Shown here: piece after piece, positions 24,080 to 31,688 of the stretch | How the letters are laid out: every line of letters starts with the position of its first letter | Position numbering within the stretch: the first letter of the stretch is position 1 | Source of the DNA: Streptomyces sp. NBC_00091 | GTDB taxonomy: Bacteria > Actinomycetota > Actinomycetes > Streptomycetales > Streptomycetaceae | Assembly (NCBI RefSeq): GCF_026343185.1 | Contig: NZ_JAPEMA010000001.1 | Span: 2,108,001-2,172,000 of the forward strand | Direction of reading: 5' to 3' | DNA length: 64,000 bases | Notes under the pieces: model-generated | Seen by the model: only the letters and a program-made list of their open reading frames with translations | Database searches by the model: none | Told to the model about the DNA's origin: nothing | Translations under genes and position numbers: made by a program

Positions 24080-25557
24080 AGCTGGGTCGTGTCCCTCCGG
24101 GTGAGGCTGTACTTGGCGGCGATCGAGTTCCACATGGTCGCCGCCGACTCCTTCGCCTTCGTGGCCTCGCCGCTCGACTTGTTGCCGTCGGCGGCGTCGT
24201 CCGTGGGCTTGGCCTTGCCGTCCTTGCAGCCGCCCTTGTCGTGGGCGGCGTCGTCCGCCCACGCGGCGTAGCTGGTGTCGGCGTCCGCCGAGGCCTTCCA
24301 GGCCTTGGTGAGGGTGGCCGTGAGCCGCGCGTGGTTCGGGAGCAGGTCCAGCTTGAGCTCCTGGAGGCGGGTGACCAGCTCCTCGCGCTGCCGGGCGGCG
24401 TCACGCAGGTCCTGGGCCGCCTGGCCGAGGTTCTTGCAGTCCTTGATGTCGTCCACGGCCTTGATCACCGAGGCCCGGCTGTCGTTGCTGTCCGCGAGGA
24501 GCTTGTCGAGCTGGACGGCCTGCGGGCGGGCGGGGTCCACCGCCGCCTCCCCGGGCGCCGCGCCCGAGCCGGCCGAGCCGCTGGCCGCGGGGGCCACCGC
24601 GCCGGGGTCGTTGTTCTGGGCCTTGCCGTCGCTGAGCAGGGCGCCCACCCCGAGCCCGGCCACGGCCAGCCCGAACACCCCGGCCGCGATGACGGCGGGC
24701 GGAATCCGGCGCGGGACCGGCGGGGGCGGCGGCGGGGGCGGGGCCTGGAACTGCTGCTGGGGCGGCTGGGGCTGCTGGGGCCGGCGCGGCGGGGTCCGGC
24801 GGGGACCCGCGTCCGGGACCGGCGGCAGCACCTGCGTGTGCCCGGCGGCGTCGGCATCGCCCTCGGTCCGGAACAGCGCGTCGAAGCCCTCGGCACCACT
24901 GGGCGCGGGGCCACCCGGGACGGGCGGGATGTACTGCGTCGCCGCCTCGGCCGGGGCGGCGGGGACGGGCGCGATGTACTGGGTCGCCTGATCGGCCAGG
25001 GCCGCCGCCGGAACCGGCGGGATGTACTGCGTCGCCTGATCGGCCGGGGCTGCCGGAACCGGTGCGATGTACTGCGTCGCCTGATCCGCCGGAGCCGCCG
25101 GGACGGGCGCGATGTACTGGGTCGCGTCCTCGCCCGGGGCCGCCGGGACGGGCGCGATGTACTGCGTGACCGCGTCGGGCAGCGGCGGGTAGCCGTACCC
25201 GTGCGGGTCGCCCGGCCCCTCGAAGCCGGGGCCGACGACATGGCCCGCCGGCGGCGGGTACCCGTACGCGGGCTGCCCGGGCTGCGGCGGCGGCTCGTAC
25301 GCGGACTCGTACGGACCGGCGTACTGCTGCTGCCCGGCCTGCTCCTGCCCGGGGTACTGCTGCGGGGCCTGCTCCTGCCCGGGGTACTGCTGCCCGGGCT
25401 GCGGGTCCTGCGCGGGCGGGTAGCCGTACGCGGGGGGCGCCCCCCAGGCCTCCCCGGCCTGCGGCGCCGGCTGCTCCGGGTAGCCGGGGGCCGGCACCGG
25501 CCCTGCCGGATACGGCGTCCCGGGCTGGGGGACGCCCCCTTGTCCGTTCTCCGTCAC
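24076..25557 (-). CDS. Proline-rich single-pass membrane protein
   Basis: A 493-aa protein. Residues 1-260 are disordered and rich in Pro, Gln, Gly and Tyr, with six copies of ATQYI(A/P)PVPAAPA between about 130 and 215. A Pro tract follows, then one membrane helix (VIAAGVFGLAVAGLGVGALL, about 290-310). The rest is a helical extracellular domain with paired Cys. The GTG at 25557 has GGAG upstream. The TGA stop (24076-24078) lies within the right end of the TnpB element, so the insertion sits at or just past its C-terminus. Possible envelope-associated scaffold; no known function. Confidence 0.75.
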   Translation of the reverse strand: MTENGQGGVPQPGTPYPAGPVPAPGYPEQPAPQAGEAWGAPPAYGYPPAQDPQPGQQYPGQEQAPQQYPGQEQAGQQQYAGPYESAYEPPPQPGQPAYGYPPPAGHVVGPGFEGPGDPHGYGYPPLPDAVTQYIAPVPAAPGEDATQYIAPVPAAPADQATQYIAPVPAAPADQATQYIPPVPAAALADQATQYIAPVPAAPAEAATQYIPPVPGGPAPSGAEGFDALFRTEGDADAAGHTQVLPPVPDAGPRRTPPRRPQQPQPPQQQFQAPPPPPPPPVPRRIPPAVIAAGVFGLAVAGLGVGALLSDGKAQNNDPGAVAPAASGSAGSGAAPGEAAVDPARPQAVQLDKLLADSNDSRASVIKAVDDIKDCKNLGQAAQDLRDAARQREELVTRLQELKLDLLPNHARLTATLTKAWKASADADTSYAAWADDAAHDKGGCKDGKAKPTDDAADGNKSSGEATKAKESAATMWNSIAAKYSLTRRDTTQL

Positions 25558-25637
25558 CGGGACTCCTTCTGCCTTCTCCGACTCGTCCGAACCTACGGAA
25601 CCGTCGGGTCACGCTACCCGGTCACACCGCGCACACG

Positions 25638-27020
25638 TCAGGCCGCCTGAACCTCCAGCCCCGCCCCGAACTCCCGGACCGCCGGTTCCTCCCGGTACGG
25701 CTCCAGCCGCGCCCGGAAATCGTCCAGGTACTCCGCCCCCCGCCGCGAGCGCAGCGACCCCAGCAGTTCGGCGGCCTTCGTCGCCGTCTGGCAGGCCTGC
25801 TCGACCTCCCGCTGCTGCACCTGCGCCGCCGCCAGCAGCAGCAGTCCGATGGCCCGGCGGCGGGCCTTCGTCGCGGGCAGCCCGCGCAGGGCCTCCTCGG
25901 CGTGTTTGCCCGCCGCGTCGGCCTGGCCCAGGTCCCGGTGGCAGTGCGCGAGCTCGTCCGCCAGGTACGCCTGGTTGAAGTGGCGGATCCACACCGGGTC
26001 GTCCCCGGACTCCGGCTCCGCCCGCTCCAGCGCCGTCACCGCCCGCCCGGACAGCACCGCCGTGGCCCGGGCGTCGCCCAGCAGCGCGTGCCCGCGCGCC
26101 TCGGCGGCGTAGAACATCGCCTCCACCCGCGGGGTGACCTGCCCGCGCGTGCCCTCCTGGGCGGCCCGCGCCAGCTGCGCGATCTCCCTCGGGTTGCCCA
26201 GCTCGGCGGCGAGGTGGCTCATGGACGCCGCCAGCACGTAGCCCCCGTACGCGCGGTCGCCCGCCGCCTGGGCCATGCGCAGGGCCTGGATGTAGTAGCG
26301 CTGGGCCAGCCCCGGCTGGCCCGTGTCCACCGCCATGTAGCCGGCGAGTTCCGTGAGCCGGGCCACCGCCGCGAACAGGGCCCGGCCGACCGGTTCCCGG
26401 TAGGAGCCCGCGATCAGCCCGGAGACCACGGAGTTGAGGTAGTGCACGACCACGGGCCGCACGTGCCCGCTGCCGAAGCGGTGGTCGAGGTCGGTCAGGG
26501 CCTCGGTGGTGGCCCGTACCGCCTCCACGTCGGACATGCCCACGCGCGCGCCTCCGCTGCGGGCCACCTGCGGGTCGGCCCCGGTGATCAGCCAGTCCCG
26601 GCTGGGCTCGACCAGGGCGGAGGCCGCCACGCTCGACCCGGAGAGGAAGTCGCGCCGGCCCACGTCGCTGCGCCACAGCTCGCTGACCTGCTCGATGGCG
26701 CCGACGACGGTCGGGGAGAACTGCAGGCCGACCCCGGAGGCGAGGTTCTTGCCGTTGGCCATGCCGATCTCGTCGATGGTGACGGTCCGGCCGAGCTTGC
26801 GGCCGAGGGCCTCGGCGATGATGCCGGGGGCCCTGCCGCGCGGCTGCTGGCCGCGCAGCCAGCGGGCCACGGAGGTCTTGTCGTAGCGGAGATCGAGGCC
26901 GTGCTCGGCCCCGCACATGTTGACGCGCCGTGCGAGCCCGGCGTTGGAGCACCCGGCTTCCTGGATGAGCGCTTGCAGCCGTTCGTTCGGCTGGCGCGCT
27001 ACGAGAGGCCTGGCTGCCAT
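25638..27020 (-). CDS. NsdA-like regulator with TPR domain
   Basis: A 460-aa cytosolic protein. An N-terminal HTH-like region (about 10-80, NERLQALIQEAGCSNAGLA, then DKTSVARWLRGQQPR) precedes tetratricopeptide-type helices. This is the pattern of the NsdA/NsdB negative regulators of sporulation and antibiotic production in Streptomyces. The ATG at 27020 has a G-rich ribosome binding site. A palindrome 22 bases upstream may be an autoregulatory site. It is divergent from the Prim-Pol gene. The specific orthology is not certain. Confidence 0.75.
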   Translation of the reverse strand: MAARPLVARQPNERLQALIQEAGCSNAGLARRVNMCGAEHGLDLRYDKTSVARWLRGQQPRGRAPGIIAEALGRKLGRTVTIDEIGMANGKNLASGVGLQFSPTVVGAIEQVSELWRSDVGRRDFLSGSSVAASALVEPSRDWLITGADPQVARSGGARVGMSDVEAVRATTEALTDLDHRFGSGHVRPVVVHYLNSVVSGLIAGSYREPVGRALFAAVARLTELAGYMAVDTGQPGLAQRYYIQALRMAQAAGDRAYGGYVLAASMSHLAAELGNPREIAQLARAAQEGTRGQVTPRVEAMFYAAEARGHALLGDARATAVLSGRAVTALERAEPESGDDPVWIRHFNQAYLADELAHCHRDLGQADAAGKHAEEALRGLPATKARRRAIGLLLLAAAQVQQREVEQACQTATKAAELLGSLRSRRGAEYLDDFRARLEPYREEPAVREFGAGLEVQAA

Positions 27021-27041
27021 GAAAACCCCCTGAGGCCGCGG

Positions 27042-27061
27042 GTGATCGTTGGAATGATCAC
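27042..27061. promoter_or_regulatory. Operator-like palindrome GTGATC-N8-GATCAC
   Basis: A perfect 6-bp inverted repeat lies 22 bases upstream of the NsdA-like start, in the divergent region with the Prim-Pol gene. It could be bound by the regulator itself. Confidence 0.45.
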
Positions 27062-27240
27062 TTCCCGCCTGATGTGCGGAGAATCTTCCCCTCTGCGTCG
27101 TGTCGCTACCCAGCGACCGCGCTCCGGCCTCCCACGCGCCCCCTCGCGTGCACCGGTGCGCCCCGTATGCAGGATCGATGCAGCGCCCACCGGCTGGTTT
27201 ACGGCCGTAACCCCCCGTGACCCGGGGAGTTGTGAAGGGC

Positions 27241-27921
27241 GTGGAAGAGACCATCACAGTCACGGAGACCGCGCCCATCCCCCAGCAGCGCGGGGATCAG
27301 CTGCTGGACCATGCCGTGCGGTACGTGGAAGAACGGCACTGGGACGTCTTCGCCGGCACGTGGCTGGAGCCCGGCGACGGCCGGGAGGTGTGCTCCTGCG
27401 GGGTGTCCGACTGCCCGGCGCCCGGCGCGCACCCGGCGGTGAAGGACTGGGCGTCGCTGGCCTCGGGCAGCGCGGTGGGCGTGCGGCGGATCTGGGGCAA
27501 GCACCCCGCCGCCTCGATCCTGATGCCGACGGGCCGGACCTTCGACGCCCTCGACGTGCCGGACTCCGCCGGGTTCCTGGCGCTGGCGCGGCTGGAGCGG
27601 ACGGAGCGGACCCTGGGGCCCGTCGCGCTGTCTCCCGACCACCGGATGCTGTTCTTCGTACTGCCGGGCGCCGGGGCGAAGGTGGCGGACCTGGTGCGCA
27701 AGCTGGGCTGGCTGCCGCACGCCATCGACCTGACCGCGCGGGGCGAGGGCGAGTACGTGCCGGCGCCGCCGACCCGCTTCGGAGGCAAGGGCCCGGTGCA
27801 GTGGGCGCGCAAGCCCACGCCGGCGAACCGCTGGCTGCCGGACACGGAGGAGCTGATCGACGCCCTCGCGTACGCCTGCGGCAGCGAGGCGGCGGCGGCC
27901 CGGGGCCGCCGCAAGTCCTGA
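27241..27921 (+). CDS. Bifunctional primase/polymerase (Prim-Pol) domain protein
   Basis: A 226-aa stand-alone Prim-Pol domain of the kind found on Streptomyces chromosomes. The start IPQQRGDQLLDHAVRYVEERHWDV, the Cys pair in CSCGVSDCPAPGAHP and the end of the domain APPTRFGGKGPVQW are conserved family segments. The catalytic acidic triad typical of active plasmid Prim-Pol enzymes is not clear, so it may have a regulatory role. The GTG at 27241 fits the family start; an in-frame start exists 24 bases upstream. Confidence 0.8.
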   Translation: MEETITVTETAPIPQQRGDQLLDHAVRYVEERHWDVFAGTWLEPGDGREVCSCGVSDCPAPGAHPAVKDWASLASGSAVGVRRIWGKHPAASILMPTGRTFDALDVPDSAGFLALARLERTERTLGPVALSPDHRMLFFVLPGAGAKVADLVRKLGWLPHAIDLTARGEGEYVPAPPTRFGGKGPVQWARKPTPANRWLPDTEELIDALAYACGSEAAAARGRRKS

Positions 27922-28076
27922 GGCGGTCGGCGCCGTTCACGCCGTCGGCCGTCGGCCGCCGGGACCGGTGACATTCCTGCCTGCAAGTTCATGACATTCG
28001 TAACTGCTGCTGCCTCTCCCCCTCCTCATATGGTGAGGAAAGTACGACCACGGGGAACAGAACGAGAGGCAGGCGC

Positions 28077-28913
28077 ATGCCGGACCAGGGTTATGCGGCA
28101 GGCGGTACGGGCGGGACGGGTGGTGGCGCGCGATCCGCGACGGCCGCGGTGGCCGCCGTGCGGGTAGAGGGACTGTGGAAGCGGTTCGGCGAGCAAGTGG
28201 CCGTCGGGGGCATCGACCTGGAGCTGCCGGCCGGCCGCTTCGTCGGTCTCGTCGGCCCGAACGGCGCCGGCAAGACGACCACGCTGTCCATGGTGACCGG
28301 GCTGCTGCGCCCGGACATGGGCCGGGTGGTCGTCGCCGGGCACGACGTGTGGGCCGACCCTGTGCAGGTGAAGTCCCGCATCGGCGTACTGCCCGAGGGG
28401 CTGCGGATGTTCGAGCGCCTCTCCGGGCGCGAACTCCTCGGCTACATGGGCCGCCTGCGCGGACTGCCGGGCGAGGAGACCGACAAGCGGGCGACGCAGC
28501 TGCTGGAGGTGCTGGACCTCGCGGGCTCCCAGCACAAGCTGGTCGTCGACTACTCGACGGGCATGCGCAAGAAGATCGGCCTCGCCGCCGCGCTGCTGCA
28601 CAACCCCGAAGTCCTCTTCCTGGACGAGCCGTTCGAGGGCGTGGACCCGGTATCGGCGCAGACCATCCGCGGAGTGCTGGAACGTTACACCGCGTCCGGC
28701 GCCACCGTCGTCTTCTCCTCCCACGTGATGGAGCTCGTCGAATCCCTCTGCGACTGGGTGGCCGTCATGGCCGCCGGGCAGATCCGCGCCGCCGGCCCGC
28801 TGGCCGACGTACGCGGCTCCGCGCCCTCCCTGCAGGCCGCCTTCCTCGAACTCGTCGGCGCCCGCGACCACGCCGCCGGCGACTCCCTCGACTGGCTCGG
28901 CGGCGCGCGATGA
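28077..28913 (+). CDS. ABC transporter ATP-binding protein
   Basis: A 278-aa ABC ATPase. Walker A is GPNGAGKTT, the signature is YSTGMRKKIGLAAAL, Walker B is VLFLDEP, and the H-loop is SSHVMELVE. The Q-loop position reads VLPEGLRMF, without a clear Gln. A Gly-rich 25-residue extension precedes the fold. Its TGA overlaps the permease ATG, so the two form a two-gene exporter. Substrate unknown; CcmA/NatA-type ATPases often serve lipid, drug or peptide export. Confidence 0.9.
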   Translation: MPDQGYAAGGTGGTGGGARSATAAVAAVRVEGLWKRFGEQVAVGGIDLELPAGRFVGLVGPNGAGKTTTLSMVTGLLRPDMGRVVVAGHDVWADPVQVKSRIGVLPEGLRMFERLSGRELLGYMGRLRGLPGEETDKRATQLLEVLDLAGSQHKLVVDYSTGMRKKIGLAAALLHNPEVLFLDEPFEGVDPVSAQTIRGVLERYTASGATVVFSSHVMELVESLCDWVAVMAAGQIRAAGPLADVRGSAPSLQAAFLELVGARDHAAGDSLDWLGGAR

Positions 28914-30520
28914 GCACCGCCACCTCCGAGGCCTCCCTCACCCCGCTGTTCGTCCGGCTCAAGATCTCCCTCATGCGCAACGGCCTCAAGGGGTCCTCGA
29001 AGCGCAAGGCCGTCTGGATCACCAGCCTGGTGATCTCGCTGGTCTTCTCCCTCTTCGTCACCCTCGGCCTGGCGATGCTGCACGGGCACGTCCACGCCGG
29101 CACCGTGGTCGTCCTGCTGGCCGCGATCCTCGCGCTCGGCTGGACCGTGATGCCGCTCTTCTTCCCCACCGGGGACGAAACCCTCGACCCGAGCCGGCTG
29201 GTGATGCTGCCGCTGCGCCCGCGTCCGCTCGTACGGGCCCTGCTGGCCTCCTCGCTGGTCGGCACCGGCCCGCTGTTCACCCTCTGCATCGCCGCCGGCT
29301 CGGTGGCGGCCGTCGCGCACGGCGCGGCGGGCATCGTGGCGGCCGTGGCCGGCGCCCCGCTCCTGCTCCTCGGCTGCGTGGCGCTCGCCCGGGCCGTGGC
29401 CACGGCGAACGTACGGCTGCTGACCAGCCGCAAGGGGCGTGACCTCGCGCTGCTGAGCGGCCTGCTGATCGCGATCGGCGCGCAGCTGGCCAACTTCGCC
29501 AGCCAGCGCCTGTTCCAGCAGGGCGGCCTGGCCGCGCTGGAGCCGGTCGAGGCGATCGTGCGGTGGCTGCCGCCCGCGACGGCCGTCGGCATGGTGGACT
29601 CCGTGAGCGAGGGCGCGTACGGGGTGGCGGCGGCCCAGCTGGCGCTGACCCTGGCCGCCATCGCGGCCCTGCTGTTCTTCTGGGAGCGCAGCCTGACCAG
29701 CCTGATGGTCACCCCGGACGGCTCGACCCTCGCGGCCGCGAAGCCCGAGAAGGACCGCGGCGGCGCGGGCGGCTTCTGGTCCCTGCTGCCCGGCGGGCGC
29801 ACGGGCGCGGTCATGCAGCGCACCCTGCGCTACGTCGTCCGCGACCCGAAGACGAAGTCGGCCTGGGTCTCGGCGCTGGCCGTCGGCCTGATCGTCCCCG
29901 TCTTCAACGCCCTCCAGGGCACAGGCTCCGTCTACCTCGCCTGCTTCGGCGCGGGCATGCTCGGAGTCCAGATGTACAACCAGTTCGGGCAGGACACCTC
30001 CGCCTTCTGGATGGTCGCCCAGACCATCTCCTCGCCGCGCGAGGCGTACGGGGAACTGCGCGCCCGCGCCGGCGCGCTGGCCCTGGTCACCGTCCCGTAC
30101 ACGGTCCTCGTCACGGTGATCACCGCCGCCCTGGTGGGCAACTGGTCCGGCTTCCCGGGCGCCCTGGGGCTGGGGCTCGCGCTGCTGGGCTCGATGCTGT
30201 GCACGGGCGCGCTGGCCTCGGCGCACTTCCCGTACTCCATCCCGACGGAGGGCGCCTTCAAGAACGTCGCCCCGGGGCAGGGCGGCCTCGCCTGGATGGG
30301 CATCGTGGGCGGCATGCTCGCCTCGGCGGTGATCTGCTCCCCGGTGATCGCCCTGACGGTGTACTTCTCGGTGGCGGACGGCCTCGAGGGCCTGACCTGG
30401 ATCCTCCTCCCGCTCGGCATCGCCTGGGGCACCCTGGCCACCTGGGCAGGCCTGCGCCTGGCGGCCCCGGCGGTCTCCCGCAAGCTCCCGGAGATCCTGG
30501 CGGCGGTCAGCAAGGGCTGA
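28910..30520 (+). CDS. ABC transporter permease
   Basis: A 536-aa polytopic membrane protein with about ten to twelve hydrophobic helices (for example VWITSLVISLVFSLFVTLGL near 35-55 and LAWMGIVGGMLASAVI near 460). A cytosolic loop with LPGGRTGAVMQRTLRYVVRDPKTKSAW lies in the middle, the layout of a duplicated ABC-2-type permease. The ATG overlaps the ATPase stop. A strong hairpin follows the gene, so the operon ends here. Confidence 0.85.
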   Translation: MSTATSEASLTPLFVRLKISLMRNGLKGSSKRKAVWITSLVISLVFSLFVTLGLAMLHGHVHAGTVVVLLAAILALGWTVMPLFFPTGDETLDPSRLVMLPLRPRPLVRALLASSLVGTGPLFTLCIAAGSVAAVAHGAAGIVAAVAGAPLLLLGCVALARAVATANVRLLTSRKGRDLALLSGLLIAIGAQLANFASQRLFQQGGLAALEPVEAIVRWLPPATAVGMVDSVSEGAYGVAAAQLALTLAAIAALLFFWERSLTSLMVTPDGSTLAAAKPEKDRGGAGGFWSLLPGGRTGAVMQRTLRYVVRDPKTKSAWVSALAVGLIVPVFNALQGTGSVYLACFGAGMLGVQMYNQFGQDTSAFWMVAQTISSPREAYGELRARAGALALVTVPYTVLVTVITAALVGNWSGFPGALGLGLALLGSMLCTGALASAHFPYSIPTEGAFKNVAPGQGGLAWMGIVGGMLASAVICSPVIALTVYFSVADGLEGLTWILLPLGIAWGTLATWAGLRLAAPAVSRKLPEILAAVSKG

Positions 30521-30538
30521 GACTCCGTTCCTGTGGAC

Positions 30539-30577
30539 GCAGGGGGTGGCGGGCGCGCAACGCCCACCACCCCCTGC
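30539..30577 (+). terminator. Terminator hairpin after the ABC operon
   Basis: GCAGGGGGTGGCGGGCG pairs with CGCCCACCACCCCCTGC with one mismatch, around a short loop, 18 bases after the permease stop. It separates the exporter from the toxin island. Confidence 0.7.
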
Positions 30578-30700
30578 GGCGTTCCCGGCCCCGCCACCGC
30601 ACCTGGCCGGATCCACGCACCACCGCCCCCGGTCATTTGCCCCGGCCACCCCGCCCTGCACAAGTTCGTTCGATTAGCAGGGGTGTGGGGGGAGTTCAGG

Positions 30701-31110
30701 GTGGGGTTCGACGAGGAATGGGGCCGGCTGCGGACGGAGGCGGCCGAGCGGGTCGCCGCCGGGCCGGAGCCGCTACGGGACCGGCTCGCGGAGTTCCGTG
30801 ACCGGCTGGTGCTGGTTCCGCTCGACGAGCGGGGCGCCCTGTGGACGGCCCCGCTGGGGGCCTGGACTGGATCTGCGCCTTCTCGGACGAGGAGGCGCTG
30901 GCCCGGTTCGCGCAGGCACGGGGCGAGGCCGGACGCGCGTGGGAGTTCCGCCGGGTGCGCGGTGCGCGGCTGCTGGACGAGGTGGTCCCGGCCCTGGACT
31001 TCCCCTGCGGGGTCGCGCTGGACGCCGCCGGGCCGGACGGGGCGGTGTTCCCGCCGGTGCGCGGCATCGTGCCGGATTCGGCCGCGGTCGACGGCGAGGT
31101 GGCGGCGTGA
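30701..31110 (+). pseudogene. SseB-like toxin-locus protein with a single-base frameshift
   Basis: The reading frame from the GTG at 30701 (preceded by GGGGAG) runs VGFDEEWGRLRTEAAERVAAG and reaches DERGALWTAPL near 30857. The family-like continuation GGLDWICAFSDEEALARFAQ then appears in the -1 frame, up to the stop at 31108-31110. The break lies in a run of five G (30857-30865); one extra G would restore a single 137-aa protein. The last codons overlap the next start (GTGA), so the intact gene was part of the RHS operon. The cause could be real decay, a sequencing error in the G-run, or slippage during translation. Confidence 0.65.
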
Positions 31111-31688
31111 GCGGGGAGCCGGGCGACCTCGACGTGTCGAAGGCGGCGCTGGGGCAGATCGCCCAGGGCATCACGGACACCCTGGCGGAGCTGAAGGAAC
31201 TCGGCTCGGTCGGGACGGCGAGCATGGGCGGCGGCTTCACGGAACTGAAACTGTCCGGTCTGCAGAGCGGGCACGAGGGCCTGACCTCACTGCTGGACAC
31301 CTTCTGCGAGCGGTGGGGCTGGGGCGTGCGCTCACTGGTCCAGGAGGCGAACGCGTTCGCGTACAACGTCGGCCTGTCGGCCGGGCTGGTGCACGAGCAG
31401 GACCAGTACGTCCAGGGCAGTTTCAAGGTGCTGGCCAACACCGCGCTCGGGGGCAGTCCGTACGCCTCCGAGGAGGAGGTCATCGGCAAGGGCTGGGACG
31501 AGGTCCTGGCCAACAGCCCGGCCAACAACCTGCGGAACGCGGACTACAGCCCGGAGTCCGTCGTCCGGGGGGCCGAAGCCACCGGCCAGGCCTGGGAGCA
31601 GACCTGGGAGGACGTCTCCCCTCGCCAGGACACCTCGAGGCTGACCGAGATCGCCCGGGACCGGAACCTCGGCGGTGAGGAACGGTGA
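31107..31688 (+). CDS. WXG-like helical protein, toxin partner
   Basis: A 193-aa soluble, helical, acidic protein. Segments LGQIAQGITDTLAELKELG and CERWGWGVRSLVQEANAFAY suggest an ESAT-6/WXG100-like hairpin as used for export by type VII secretion. Both ends overlap neighbours by GTGA, so it is tightly coupled to the SseB-like gene and the RHS toxin. It is likely to be a co-exported partner or chaperone of the toxin. The assignment to a named family is not certain. Confidence 0.65.
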   Translation: MSGEPGDLDVSKAALGQIAQGITDTLAELKELGSVGTASMGGGFTELKLSGLQSGHEGLTSLLDTFCERWGWGVRSLVQEANAFAYNVGLSAGLVHEQDQYVQGSFKVLANTALGGSPYASEEEVIGKGWDEVLANSPANNLRNADYSPESVVRGAEATGQAWEQTWEDVSPRQDTSRLTEIARDRNLGGEER

